Of a stretch of 64,000 nucleotides of DNA, positions 48,105 to 56,431 are shown in pieces (the first letter of the stretch is position 1; every line of letters begins with the position of its first letter). The DNA is taken from the NCBI RefSeq assembly GCF_001922305.1, contig NZ_CP018839.1:3038001-3102000 (forward strand), given 5' to 3'. This DNA is from Thauera chlorobenzoica (GTDB taxonomy: Bacteria; Pseudomonadota; Gammaproteobacteria; Burkholderiales; Rhodocyclaceae). The position numbers and the translations under genes were made by a program. A model generated the notes under the pieces. It worked only from the letters and a program-made list of their open reading frames with translations. It had not been told where the DNA came from and did not search any database.

Positions 48105-48590
48105 TCAGTGGTGATGACCGCCAGGGCCGTGCACATGGCCGTGGGTGATTTCCTCGGCAGTCGCCGGGCGGACTTCGGCAACGGTGATGTCGAACATCAG
48201 GGCCACGCCGGCGAGCGGGTGATTACCGTCGACCACGACCTTGCCCTCGGCGATTTCGGTGATGCGATAGACCTGGTCTTCCTCGCCATCATCGGAAACA
48301 CGCTCGAAGCTCATGCCGATTTCGATGTTGTCCGGGAACAGCTTGGCGTCCTCGACCATGATCAGTTCCTCGTCGTACTCGCCGAAGGCATCGTCGGGCT
48401 GCAGCTTCACCTGAAGCGTGTCGCCGACCTTCTTGCCGTGGAGGGCTTCTTCCAGCATCGGGAAGATACCGTCGTAACCACCGTGCAGATACACCAGCGG
48501 ATGCGCGCCGTCATCGATCACGGCTCCGTCCGGGTCGCGCACGGTGTATTGCAGCGTCACGACGCTATTCTTGACGATTTCGTTTTCCAT
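48105..48590 (-). CDS. slyD: SlyD-type FKBP peptidyl-prolyl isomerase
   Basis: A 161-residue protein from the ATG at 48590. The FKBP part has VTLQYTVRDPDGAVID and FGEYDEELI; the insert-in-flap chaperone domain follows (residues 70-130). The end is His-rich (HGHVHGPGGHHH), a nickel-binding tail as in SlyD. It isomerises prolyl bonds and, in bacteria with NiFe hydrogenase or urease, helps deliver nickel. It overlaps the end of the peroxiredoxin gene by 26 bp. Confidence 0.93.
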   Translation of the reverse strand: MENEIVKNSVVTLQYTVRDPDGAVIDDGAHPLVYLHGGYDGIFPMLEEALHGKKVGDTLQVKLQPDDAFGEYDEELIMVEDAKLFPDNIEIGMSFERVSDDGEEDQVYRITEIAEGKVVVDGNHPLAGVALMFDITVAEVRPATAEEITHGHVHGPGGHHH

Positions 48591-49062
48591 TCTGTGATTC
48601 CAGTTCCTTGACCAGTTCGAAAACCGCAGCTGCATGACCGCGGGGCGTCACATCGTAGAGTGCGTGGCGAATCCTGCCCTGCTTGTCGATGATGAAGGTC
48701 GACCGCCGCACACCCATTTTCTTCACTCCGTCGACTTCCCGCTCCTGCCATACCTTGTACAGCCGGCACACCTCGGTATCGGCATCCGACAGCAGCCGGA
48801 TCGACAGGCCTTCATCGTCGCGGAACTCGGCGTGGGTAAGACAGTCGTCCGGGCTCACTCCGACCACGATGCAGTCGTAGCGGGTGAATTCGTCTTCATG
48901 ATCGCTGAAATCGGCAGCCTGAAGGGTGCAGCCCGGCGTCTTGTCACGAGGGTAGAAATAGAGAACCACATGGTGCTTACCGGCGGTCGATGCAAGATCG
49001 AACGTTTCCATGTCTGCATCCGGCAATGAAAAAGCGGGGGCGATGTCTCCGCTCTTCAGCAT
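48565..49062 (-). CDS. bcp: Bcp/PrxQ-type peroxiredoxin
   Basis: A 165-residue thioredoxin-fold peroxidase from the ATG at 49062 with AGGGAGA upstream. The peroxidatic Cys45 is in YPRDKTPGCTLQAADF; the common resolving Cys five residues later is Ala here, so it works as a 1-Cys or atypical enzyme. VKKMGVRRSTFIID is the conserved GVxRxTFIID motif. It reduces hydrogen peroxide and lipid peroxides in the cytoplasm. It is cotranscribed with slyD. Confidence 0.93.
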   Translation of the reverse strand: MLKSGDIAPAFSLPDADMETFDLASTAGKHHVVLYFYPRDKTPGCTLQAADFSDHEDEFTRYDCIVVGVSPDDCLTHAEFRDDEGLSIRLLSDADTEVCRLYKVWQEREVDGVKKMGVRRSTFIIDKQGRIRHALYDVTPRGHAAAVFELVKELESQNGKRNRQE

Positions 49063-49390
49063 GATGTCTCCCTGATGTGGGTGGGATTCTAGCCGAGAGC
49101 CCCGGCGAACACTACCGGAACGGGCCGTGGGAGGGGGGCGGAGCGGAGGGTGCATGACGGCGTATCTCCCTGTGCTTGTCGACGCGCCGGTGCCATCTGC
49201 CGACACCGTGCTGAAGCAATAGCCCAGATTGCGGCAAGGCTCAAGACGCAGTGCATCAACGGACGCTGTGCATCGACGGCTGCGGTGCAGCACCCGGCCC
49301 CTCTCCCCGCCCTGGCAACGAGCCCGGGGCGGATTTCCCTTGCTCCGCCAGGAAAGCTGTTTAAAATTACAGCTGGATCATGGAGGCCCG
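49063..49390. other. Intergenic region between bcp and lexA
   Basis: A 328-bp gap between divergent bcp and lexA. Besides the SOS box at 49357-49372 and a GGAGG for lexA, no gene, strong promoter or repeat could be supported. The frames through it are antisense- or composition-driven and have no start with a ribosome site. Confidence 0.5.
49357..49372. promoter_or_regulatory. LexA-binding SOS box
   Basis: CTGT-TTAAAATT-ACAG fits the CTG-N10-CAG consensus perfectly, 18 bp before the lexA start. It predicts autorepression by LexA and induction on DNA damage. Confidence 0.9.
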
Positions 49391-49999
49391 ATGAGCAGCC
49401 GCAACGAAACCCTCACTCCCCGCCAGCAGGAAATCCTCGACTTCATCCGCAGCAGCGTCGAATCCGAGGGCCGACCTCCGACCCGCGCCGAAGTGTGCAC
49501 CGCATTCGGCTTTCGCTCGCCCAACGCCGCAGAAACCCATCTGCGGGCGCTCGTCGCCAAGGGCGCGATCCTGCTCGAGGAAGGCCGTGCGCGCGGCATC
49601 CGCCTCGCCGACGGACTCGGCCTGCCGCTGGTCGGCCGGGTTGCTGCCGGCAGCCCGATTCTCGCCGCCGAACACGTCGAGGCCCGCTATCAGCTCGATC
49701 CGGCCCTGTTCTCGCCCAGGGCCGACTATCTGCTGCGCGTGCGCGGCATGAGCATGCGCGATGCGGGCATTCTGGACGGCGACCTGATCGCCGTGCATCG
49801 CAGCAGCGAGGCACGCAACGGCCAGGTCGTGGTCGCCCGCGTGGACGACGACGTCACCGTCAAGACCCTGCAGCGCAAGGGCAGCGTCGTCGAGCTGCTG
49901 CCTGCCAATCCCGATTACGCCCCGATCGTGGTCGACACCCGGCACACGGCACTGGTCATCGAAGGCATCATGGTCGGCCTGATCCGCAAGGACCACTGA
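49391..49999 (+). CDS. lexA: LexA repressor
   Basis: A 202-residue SOS repressor from the ATG at 49391 (GGAGG upstream). Residues 1-70 form the winged helix ([28 protein letters not shown]). The Ala86-Gly87 cleavage bond lies in [10 protein letters not shown], and catalytic Ser121 (RGMSMRDAG) and Lys158 (VTVK) form the S24 dyad. RecA-stimulated self-cleavage derepresses SOS genes. It is autoregulated through the box at 49357. The gene 11 bp downstream may be in the same operon. Confidence 0.97.
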   Translation: MSSRNETLTPRQQEILDFIRSSVESEGRPPTRAEVCTAFGFRSPNAAETHLRALVAKGAILLEEGRARGIRLADGLGLPLVGRVAAGSPILAAEHVEARYQLDPALFSPRADYLLRVRGMSMRDAGILDGDLIAVHRSSEARNGQVVVARVDDDVTVKTLQRKGSVVELLPANPDYAPIVVDTRHTALVIEGIMVGLIRKDH

Positions 50000-50010
50000 T
50001 CACTGAACCC

Positions 50011-50568
50011 ATGTCCGCCCCTGTCCTCCACAGCGCCGCTCCCTTGGCGGGAGATCGTGCCCGCCGCCGTGCCCTCTTCAATCTGCTCGTCGCGCTGCTC
50101 ACCCTGCCGGCCTGCTGGCTGCTGTTTTCCCGGCTCGGCACAATCTGGCCCGCCGTCGCCACGATGGAAGGCGCGCCCTTCATGGCGGCAGCAACCCTGC
50201 TCGGCGCGGCGATGGCACTCGGCCCGCTGGCGGCAGCAGTCGGCTTCCTGCTCGCCGTATGGTTCGGGGTGGACAGCGTCTACCGCCCGCGCCGCCGGCC
50301 CTCACCCCGGCTCGATCGCCTCATCGTCGCGCTCGGCCTGCTGGTCTGGTTCGCTCCCGCTCTAACCGCAGCCGGCATCGCCGGCCAGGCCCTGGCAAGC
50401 GGTCGCATCCACTTCGTACGCCCGCCGCGTGACTATCTTCTCGCCACCGACCCGATCGCCTTCTGGCAGGGAGTCGGGTTCTGGCTGATCATGGCGGGCC
50501 TGTCCGGCTTCCTCGCCTGGCGCTACTGGCGCCCCCGGCTGTTGCCGGCAACCGCGGCCAGGAACTGA
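50011..50568 (+). CDS. Inner-membrane protein downstream of lexA
   Basis: A 185-residue protein with four or so hydrophobic segments (about 25-43 LFNLLVALLTLPACWLLFS, 55-85, 103-127, 150-170) separated by short basic loops (RPRRRPSPRLDR). It starts 11 bp after lexA and could be SOS-regulated with it. In some proteobacteria a SulA-like division inhibitor or a membrane protein follows lexA; this one shows no similarity to SulA. Function is unknown. Confidence 0.65.
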   Translation: MSAPVLHSAAPLAGDRARRRALFNLLVALLTLPACWLLFSRLGTIWPAVATMEGAPFMAAATLLGAAMALGPLAAAVGFLLAVWFGVDSVYRPRRRPSPRLDRLIVALGLLVWFAPALTAAGIAGQALASGRIHFVRPPRDYLLATDPIAFWQGVGFWLIMAGLSGFLAWRYWRPRLLPATAARN

Positions 50569-50582
50569 CTCGAGCAACAGGC

Positions 50583-52385
50583 TCAGGCCCGTCCCAGCCA
50601 ACCCTCGCGCAGCGCCCGCGCCGCCGCGCCGGCCCGCGGAGCGAGCTTGAGGCTGTATTTGTCCGTCGGGGCGGGCGCCAATACGAGCTCGAACTGCATC
50701 AGCTCGTCACGCCGGAACAGGTGAATCGCCACCCGTTCGCCCGCCCTGCGCCGCGCCAACAGCCCGTCCAGCCCTTTCGCGCTCAGCTTCAGCCCATCCA
50801 GTGCCAGCAGCACATCCCCGGCAGCAATGCCCGCCGCCTGCGCCGGCCCTCCGTCGAATACGTTGGCGACTTTCGCTTCGGCCTCTCCCGCCGCCAGTTT
50901 CAGGCCCAACCAGGGGGCCTTGCCTGCCGGCGCGGCCTCGAGCACAAGGCCGAAATCCCTTAACAGTCGCGGCAACGGTAGATCCCCGGTCCCCTCCACC
51001 GCAGCCTCCAGCCAGCGCGCCAGGCGGGAACCGAGCCGGGGCCCGCCGGCTTCGCGTACCGCGGCGAAGATCCCGTCCTCGGCCACCCCCACACCGCTTC
51101 GCCCATGCCGGGTCCACAGCAGGCGCATCACCGCATCCAGGCTGCAGCGCCCTGCACTGCCGGCGCGCAGTTGCAGGTCGAGGGCAAGCGCGATCAGCGC
51201 TCCCTTGGCGTAATAGCTGACGATGGCATTGGGCGCGTTCTCGTCCTGACGGTAGTACTTGATCCAGGCATCGAAAGACGATTCGGCCACGCTCTGGCGC
51301 AGGCGGCCGCTGCCGCGCATCACGGTCGACACCGTCTTGCCGAGCAGTTCGAGATAGTCTTCGACCCCGATCACGCCGCTGCGTACCAGCACCAGGTCAT
51401 CGTAATAGGAGGTGAAGCCTTCGAACGCCCACAACAGCCGGGTGTAGTTCTCACGCCCGAGCTCGTAGGGGGTAAACGCGGCCGGCTTGATGCGCTTGAC
51501 GTTCCAGGTGTGGAAATACTCGTGGCTGCACAGGCCGAGAAAACCCTTGTAGCCATCGGAGAGCCCTTCCATCCCCGTCCACGGCAAGTCGGCACGGCTG
51601 CAGATCAGCGCGGTCGATGCGCGATGCTCCAGACCGCCATAGCCCTCGCCCACCACCATGACCAGAAACACATAGCGCGACACCGGCGCGGGAGCGCCGA
51701 ACAGTTCGATCTGGCAGGCACAGATGCGCGCCAGGTCGGCCCCCAGCCGGTCGAGGTCGCAATCGTGGCGGCCGCTGAGGACAAGGTCGTGACGCACGCC
51801 ACCGGCATCGAAGCTCACGTTCGAGAAACACCCCATTTCGACCGGATGGTCGATCAGCTCCTCGTAGTCGGCCGCACGAAAGCGCCCGAACCCGAACTCC
51901 CGCGCCCCGCCCGGCCGTGCCGGAGGCAGCGCGGTCGCGAGCTTCCAGCTACGGTATTGCGCCCCCTCGGGAGCCTCGATCACCACCGTGCAGGGCAAGG
52001 CGGCACACCCATCGGGGGCAAGGAACACGCTGCTGCCGTTGAAAAAACCATGCGTGGCATCGAGGTGGGCAGAACGTACCGACAGATCCCAGGCATAGAC
52101 CTCGTAATGCAGGGTCAGGCTCGTTCCCGAAGGCAGCGCCGCCACCTTCCAGCTGTGCTTATCGATTTTTTCCACCGCGCACGGCTTGCCGCCGGCCTCG
52201 GCACGGAGGCTGACAATGTTGCGCGCGAACTCACGGATCATGTAGCTGCCCGGAATCCATGCCGGCAGGCGGAACACCTGGCCGGACGCATCAAGCGTCC
52301 TTACCGTGCAGTTCACTGCGAACAAATGCGCCCCCAGATTGGAAGGGCGGATGTGGTATTCGACAACGGAAGGCATGGACGACAT
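50583..52385 (-). CDS. M61 family aminopeptidase with PDZ domain
   Basis: A 600-residue glycyl-aminopeptidase-type protein from the ATG at 52385 (GAGAG upstream). The N-terminal beta-saddle domain spans 5-170. The catalytic domain has HEYFH (288-292) and a downstream Glu in AFEGFTSYYDD. A PDZ domain covers about 490-580 (GLKLAAGEAEAKVANVFDGGPAQAAGIAAGDVLLALDG). There is no signal peptide, so it is cytosolic unless exported otherwise. The family removes N-terminal Gly/Ala; its cellular role is poorly known. Confidence 0.92.
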   Translation of the reverse strand: MSSMPSVVEYHIRPSNLGAHLFAVNCTVRTLDASGQVFRLPAWIPGSYMIREFARNIVSLRAEAGGKPCAVEKIDKHSWKVAALPSGTSLTLHYEVYAWDLSVRSAHLDATHGFFNGSSVFLAPDGCAALPCTVVIEAPEGAQYRSWKLATALPPARPGGAREFGFGRFRAADYEELIDHPVEMGCFSNVSFDAGGVRHDLVLSGRHDCDLDRLGADLARICACQIELFGAPAPVSRYVFLVMVVGEGYGGLEHRASTALICSRADLPWTGMEGLSDGYKGFLGLCSHEYFHTWNVKRIKPAAFTPYELGRENYTRLLWAFEGFTSYYDDLVLVRSGVIGVEDYLELLGKTVSTVMRGSGRLRQSVAESSFDAWIKYYRQDENAPNAIVSYYAKGALIALALDLQLRAGSAGRCSLDAVMRLLWTRHGRSGVGVAEDGIFAAVREAGGPRLGSRLARWLEAAVEGTGDLPLPRLLRDFGLVLEAAPAGKAPWLGLKLAAGEAEAKVANVFDGGPAQAAGIAAGDVLLALDGLKLSAKGLDGLLARRRAGERVAIHLFRRDELMQFELVLAPAPTDKYSLKLAPRAGAAARALREGWLGRA

Positions 52386-52696
52386 CAAGAAACTCTCTCT
52401 GGCACCGATTTGAACCCCACTTCCCTGAATGGCGACAGAATCCCGCGCGCAGGCAAATGGCCGACAAGGCTGCACGCTACTTACCACGCCACCGCCATTC
52501 CGTCGAGACACCTGCATCGCGCTCGATGCTTGCAGCAAACCCATGCGCAAGCCGGCTCGGGACCCCGGGCGCAGGATTTCCACTCCTTGTCTTTCAGTGT
52601 GAAAAAGCGCACACCCGGGGCACGCGCCCGGAAGTTCCGCCATCGACCATGGGCTATATTCGGCGTGGCGAGAAACTCCGGCCTCGCACACCGCCC
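52386..52696. other. Intergenic region between M61 and HD-GYP genes
   Basis: A 311-bp gap between divergent genes. A TATATT at 52652-52657 may be a -10 element for the HD-GYP gene. No well-supported -35, operator, repeat or RNA was seen. Confidence 0.35.
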
Positions 52697-53428
52697 ATGC
52701 ACATGCCCCCAGTCTCCCAGCCCCACCCGCCCTCCCTGCAGTTTTCCCCCGCGATCACGCTGGGCGATGACACGCTGCCGCCTGAAACCGCCGCGCCGTC
52801 TGGCAACGCCGATCCGGGCAAGACTTACCAGCAGATGTTCCGCATGGCGCAGGAGCTGCAGGATGTGGCTGCCGAACGCGATCGCGCCCAGGCTGCGATC
52901 GCGGATGCGCAGCACCAGGCCTTGCGCCGGCTGATCCTCCTCGCTGCGCTCAAGGACGGTGGCACGCCCGAGCACTGCCTGCGCGTGGGCGCGCTGTCGG
53001 CCCTCCTCGCACACGCCATGGGCCTGCCCGAAAAGCGCTGCGACATGCTCTTCGATGCCGCACCGCTGCACGACCTGGGCAAGCTGGGGATCCCCGATTC
53101 GATTCTGCTCAAACCCGGCCGCCTGAGTCCGGACGAGTGGCGCATCATGCGCGACCACCCCCTGCTCGGTGTCCGCCTTCTGGGCAACGCGGGTTCCCCC
53201 GTGCACGAGCTCGCCGTCGAAATCGTCCTCAATCACCATGAAAAATGGGACGGCAGCGGCTACCCGGCGGGCCGCCTCGGCACCAACACCCCGTTGAGCG
53301 CCCGCATCACCGCAGTGGCAGATTTCTTTGATGCAGTCACCTCCCTGCGCAGCGACCGCGCCCCTCTCGGCGACGATCAAGTGTTCCGCCTGCTCGAGTG
53401 CGCCAGCGGCACCCAATTTGGGGTATGA
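52697..53428 (+). CDS. HD-GYP phosphodiesterase, C-terminus cut off by insertion
   Basis: A 243-residue protein. A coiled segment (residues 35-70) precedes the HD-GYP domain: HCLRVGALSALLAHAMG, HDLGKLGIPDSILLKPGRLSPDEW, HPLLG, LNHHEKWDGSGYPAGRLG and ARITAVADFFDAVTS. HD-GYP proteins hydrolyse cyclic di-GMP. At GTQF the usual continuation (D-P-x-x-V...) is replaced by GV and a stop, exactly where the transposon-like DNA starts (GGGGTATGACC at 53420). About 15-60 residues of the original protein are missing. The catalytic residues remain, so partial function is possible. Confidence 0.8.
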   Translation: MHMPPVSQPHPPSLQFSPAITLGDDTLPPETAAPSGNADPGKTYQQMFRMAQELQDVAAERDRAQAAIADAQHQALRRLILLAALKDGGTPEHCLRVGALSALLAHAMGLPEKRCDMLFDAAPLHDLGKLGIPDSILLKPGRLSPDEWRIMRDHPLLGVRLLGNAGSPVHELAVEIVLNHHEKWDGSGYPAGRLGTNTPLSARITAVADFFDAVTSLRSDRAPLGDDQVFRLLECASGTQFGV

Positions 53429-53465
53429 CCGGGATGAAGGGAAAAACTGTACATATCCGCCGCAA
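53420..53465 (+). mobile_element. Left terminal repeat of a Tn3-family-like transposon
   Basis: GGGGTATGACCGGGATGAAG starts directly after HD-GYP codon Phe. Tn3-family elements begin GGGG and have 38-48-bp repeats; Tn4651-group elements have GGGGTTATGCCGAGATAAGG-like ends (recalled, not checked). The next 120 bp are AT-richer and unlike the flanks. CCGGGATGAAG recurs at 53505-53515. The right end was not found in the window. The 5 bp to the left (AATTT) should be the target duplication. Confidence 0.55.
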
Positions 53466-53562
53466 ACCGTTGTTTTGCAACAAAAGATTTTGGCTCCTGC
53501 GGCGCCGGGATGAAGCCAATATTAGGACTTTCGAGCTGTAAGCGTATGTTTTAAATGTTTAA

Positions 53563-54651
53563 TTATGGTGCGGTGGGCGTTGCGGCTTTCTCGCCGACTC
53601 CCGCGACGTGGTCCTGTTTGCCGCTTTGTTTCCGGCGGCTGCCATGACGTAGAAGCTGTGCATGCATGTCCGCAATCACTTTTTCCTGTATGGATAAGGA
53701 CGCCCGGGCGGCCCCAAGCTCGATTTCCAGGGCTTGACGACGTTCGGCCTGTTCGGCGAGCGTAGCTTCGACCACACTCTTGCCGCGCAGCAGATCCTCG
53801 ATCTGCAGTTCCCGCTCCGCCAGGCGTTGGCCCAGCGCCTCGACGCGTTGCCCGGTTTCCTTGGCCACCGACAATTCGTCTCGGAGCGATCGCGCCTCCG
53901 TCTGAGTCTGGTGAAGCTGCGCATGGGCCTGCGACAACTCGGCCGCCAGGCGGGCGTTGTCCCGGCTGATCCCGGTCAGTTGATCCTGTTTGGTTCCGAG
54001 CGTCTGATTCAGTTGCCTCAGTTCGGCCTGCAGGTGCTGGGTCTGCTGCTCATGCTGGCGCTGCTCCTGATCGCGCTGTTCCTTGGCCGCCTGCCGAAAA
54101 TGGTCCAGGGCTTCGCGGGCGTGACGGTGTTTGTCCTCCAGTGATTGCCGGTGCTGTTCGCCTTGCGCCAGTTGTGACTGCAGATCGGCAACCTGTTGCG
54201 CGGCCTGCGCGCGCTGCACGGTCTCCTGTTGCAGCGTGAGTGCCGTCTGGCGATGACGGTCACTCTCCTCGCTCAACAGGGATTCGGTATGCTGCAACTG
54301 GGTCTTGAGTGCTTCACCCTCTTGGCGCTGCTGCCGGAGCGCGTCCTTGAGTTGGGCAATTTCGCCGGTATAGCGGGTTTTTGCCTCCGCGATCCGGGCA
54401 TCGGCCTCTTCGTGCAAGCGGCCGGCCAGCCTGCCGACGAGGTCCTGGATTGCCTCGCTCACGGCAACCTGTGTGCCGCCGGTTCCGCCCTCTTCCTCTT
54501 CGATCTCCTTTAAGTAGCGGTGAATCGTTGCCTTTGAGCCGGTATTGCCGAGTTCGACCCGAATGGCGTCGATCGATGGGTGTCGCCCCTGCGCGCGCAA
54601 CGCGTCACGTGCCCGCACCACCTCGGACTTGTAGATCCCGCTTCTGGCCAT
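53563..54651 (-). CDS. KfrA_N/TnpT-like coiled-coil DNA-binding protein
   Basis: A 362-residue protein. Residues 1-55 form a KfrA-type N-terminal DNA-binding domain (MARSGIYKSEVVRARDALRA, HPSIDAIRVELGNTGSKATIHRYLKEIE). Residues 60-335 are continuous coiled-coil (Gln/Leu/Glu/Arg heptads). Plasmid KfrA organises plasmid DNA, while TnpT of Tn4651-type transposons has the same layout and acts with TnpS in cointegrate resolution. Position beside a transposon end and a dyad-rich region favours TnpT. The tnpS recombinase is not seen. Confidence 0.75.
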   Translation of the reverse strand: MARSGIYKSEVVRARDALRAQGRHPSIDAIRVELGNTGSKATIHRYLKEIEEEEGGTGGTQVAVSEAIQDLVGRLAGRLHEEADARIAEAKTRYTGEIAQLKDALRQQRQEGEALKTQLQHTESLLSEESDRHRQTALTLQQETVQRAQAAQQVADLQSQLAQGEQHRQSLEDKHRHAREALDHFRQAAKEQRDQEQRQHEQQTQHLQAELRQLNQTLGTKQDQLTGISRDNARLAAELSQAHAQLHQTQTEARSLRDELSVAKETGQRVEALGQRLAERELQIEDLLRGKSVVEATLAEQAERRQALEIELGAARASLSIQEKVIADMHAQLLRHGSRRKQSGKQDHVAGVGEKAATPTAP

Positions 54652-54918
54652 CGCGACACCCCTGATTTTTACGTACTGTATTACATGGTACGCCTGTACA
54701 TACTATTGTCAATGATCGTACGCGTATGAAAATGCATATTACGACACGGGATAATCGCGGATTATCACGCCTGTTGGCCACGTTCTGGGGCAAGAACGAG
54801 ATTTTCGGTACAACTGCACCGGGAATGCGGTCAGTTCCGGGTCTGTTGCCAGGATCTTGCCTAGAGGTCCGCTGTTCCCGGCCCCGCGCGGCTGGCGAGC
54901 AAGGGTGGAGAGGCCGAA
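54652..54918. other. Resolution-site-like intergenic region (rst candidate)
   Basis: The 267-bp gap upstream of the TnpT-like gene is AT-rich in its first 120 bp. It contains CGTAC / GTACG (54680-54700 region) and a perfect inverted repeat GATAATC-GCG-GATTATC at 54750-54766, the form of a tyrosine-recombinase core. In Tn4651 the rst site lies between divergent tnpS and tnpT. A plus-strand frame from 54726 begins MKMHITTRDNRGLSRLLATF but is not a recognisable recombinase; it may be a remnant. Confidence 0.5.
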
Positions 54919-55476
54919 TCAAATGCCCTCGTCCGAAGTCCCACGCAGGGCACGGTTTGGGCGCGGGCCTCGAGGCCCCTCCAAGATGGCAACGATGTCC
55001 TGTCGGCCCAAATTTTTTGCGAGCCAGAGCTCGTCGTGTCCGTCCGCATCGATTTGGTTCCGCTTCGCACCGCCGATCAGGAGATGCCGGACAACTGCTG
55101 TGTGCCCCTTGTAGACGGCCCAGAACAAGGGCCACTCCCCGTCCTCGTTCCGCACGTCTGGATTGGCGCCACGGCCGATCAGGAATGAAACGATGTCCGC
55201 ATGGCCGTTGAAAGCGGCCCAGAAGAGCGGCGTCCATCCCCGACGATCGGGCAGGTCGACTGATGCGCCGTGCGCCAACAGGCCGTCAATAACGGCCCAC
55301 CGACGGTGATATGCCGCCAGGAAGATCAAGCTGCACCCCTCGGTATCTTGCCAATCGGCGGGAAGTCCGTCCTCCAGCCATCTCAGCACTTCCGGGATCT
55401 TGCCCTGGCGAACCGCGTCGAGCAGTTCCGGGGCCACTCGATCGCGCCAGGCTTCGTGATGGACGTCGTCATGCAT
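54919..55476 (-). CDS. Ankyrin-repeat protein
   Basis: A 185-residue protein from the ATG at 55476. Four ankyrin-type repeats are visible, e.g. GWTPLFWAAFNGHADIVSFL, GEWPLFWAVYKGHTAVVRHL and GCSLIFLAAYHRRWAVIDGL, with the first helix pair DAVRQGKIPEVLRWLEDG. No signal peptide is present. Bacterial ankyrin proteins mediate protein contacts; no partner is evident. It is in transposon cargo, near the lipoprotein gene. Confidence 0.82.
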   Translation of the reverse strand: MHDDVHHEAWRDRVAPELLDAVRQGKIPEVLRWLEDGLPADWQDTEGCSLIFLAAYHRRWAVIDGLLAHGASVDLPDRRGWTPLFWAAFNGHADIVSFLIGRGANPDVRNEDGEWPLFWAVYKGHTAVVRHLLIGGAKRNQIDADGHDELWLAKNLGRQDIVAILEGPRGPRPNRALRGTSDEGI

Positions 55477-55560
55477 CGTCTTGGTCCTGACGAGGCGAAC
55501 CCGGACCCTTGGGGCGTTGATCCGTCGCAACAATCCCTGGCGTCCCGCGCGACAGGCGCA

Positions 55561-55938
55561 TCAATTGAAGTCCTTCTCGTCAGATGTTGATGAGCTGCGC
55601 TTCGGGATCGGTGCGTTGCAGTCCTTGAAGTTCACATACACCTTGTCACCGACCTGCAATTGCGCATCGGCAGGCAACTTTGCGGCGCGCGCGTACGGGT
55701 GGCCATTGCGCAGAAACGCAACCATCACGTACGGCTTGTCGCCTTCCGCGTCGGACGCCTCGGCCCTGCAGTCATAGAACGAAGGCCGCTTCAAGCTATT
55801 CGCCGGACCGATTTCGACAACAGTTCCTTTGCGCCACCCATCGTCCTGCGCGTATTTCCCTTCGAACACGGTGGGGCTCGCACAGCCGCCCAGTCCACCG
55901 ACGGCAACGGCAACCATTCCTGCCACAAGAGTTTTCAT
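55561..55938 (-). CDS. Small lipoprotein
   Basis: A 125-residue protein with a signal peptide and lipobox LGGC (Cys19), followed by a mature beta-rich domain with VGDKVYVNFKDC and a polar Ser/Lys tail. Lipidation places it in the inner or outer membrane. No family is recognised. It precedes the His-rich protein and the RND operon in the same orientation. Confidence 0.75.
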   Translation of the reverse strand: MKTLVAGMVAVAVGGLGGCASPTVFEGKYAQDDGWRKGTVVEIGPANSLKRPSFYDCRAEASDAEGDKPYVMVAFLRNGHPYARAAKLPADAQLQVGDKVYVNFKDCNAPIPKRSSSTSDEKDFN

Positions 55939-56003
55939 TGGGTCACCTCTGGGTTACATGAGTTGGCCGCCCGCAGCGACGTGCTGCGGGCAAGCGGACG
56001 ACG

Positions 56004-56390
56004 TCACTTCAGCGTGAAGCGCGCCGTGGTGGAGGGCTTGCCCGGCAGCGTGACGACGGCCACCAACTTGGTGCCGGCGCCCACCTTGAAGCTTCCCTTG
56101 GACTCCAACCGGTCGCCGGCAGGCTTGAGTTCGACTTCCTGTTTGTCGGTGCCGGACAGGAGCGTGAGCTTGGCGCTGCCGTTGGTCACATCAACCGGTT
56201 TGCCGTGATCGCGCAGGTGCAGCTGGATGACGTCCGGCTTGGCGACGAGTTCGAGGTCGACATCCTTGACCTCGACCACCAGGCCGCCGTGCATGGACTC
56301 ATGTTCGTGCGCGTGGTCGTGCTTGTCCGCCGCGAAGGCAGGACCGACGGCCACCAGGGCGGCAAGCGTGATGAGCTTCGAGAGTTTCAT
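56004..56390 (-). CDS. His-rich periplasmic metal-binding protein
   Basis: A 128-residue protein with a signal peptide (residues 1-20, ending FAA) and a mature N-terminus DKHDHAHEHESMHGG that can bind divalent metal or silver/copper ions. The rest is beta-sandwich-like (DVIQLHLRDHGKPVDVTNGSAKLTLL). It lies 41 bp after the end of czcA and is probably the last gene of that operon. A periplasmic chaperone or buffer role is inferred. Confidence 0.8.
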   Translation of the reverse strand: MKLSKLITLAALVAVGPAFAADKHDHAHEHESMHGGLVVEVKDVDLELVAKPDVIQLHLRDHGKPVDVTNGSAKLTLLSGTDKQEVELKPAGDRLESKGSFKVGAGTKLVAVVTLPGKPSTTARFTLK

Positions 56391-56431
56391 GTTTTCTCCT
56401 TTCAGGATTCGATTGTGTAAGCGGATCAGCG

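Noticed and set aside
45883..48114. A 743-codon plus-strand frame opposite the ABC ATPase
   Set aside because: It is antisense to two complete ABC domains; it would also overlap the slyD terminator.
49150..49999. Longer frame upstream of and through lexA in another frame
   Set aside because: It is out of frame with lexA and Arg/Pro-rich; only its final part (from 50011) is a credible membrane protein with its own start.
54726..55211. Plus-strand frame after the rst-like dyad as the tnpS recombinase
   Set aside because: Only the first 30 residues look protein-like; no Arg-His-x-x-Arg or Tyr recombinase motifs are present, and it runs opposite the ankyrin gene.
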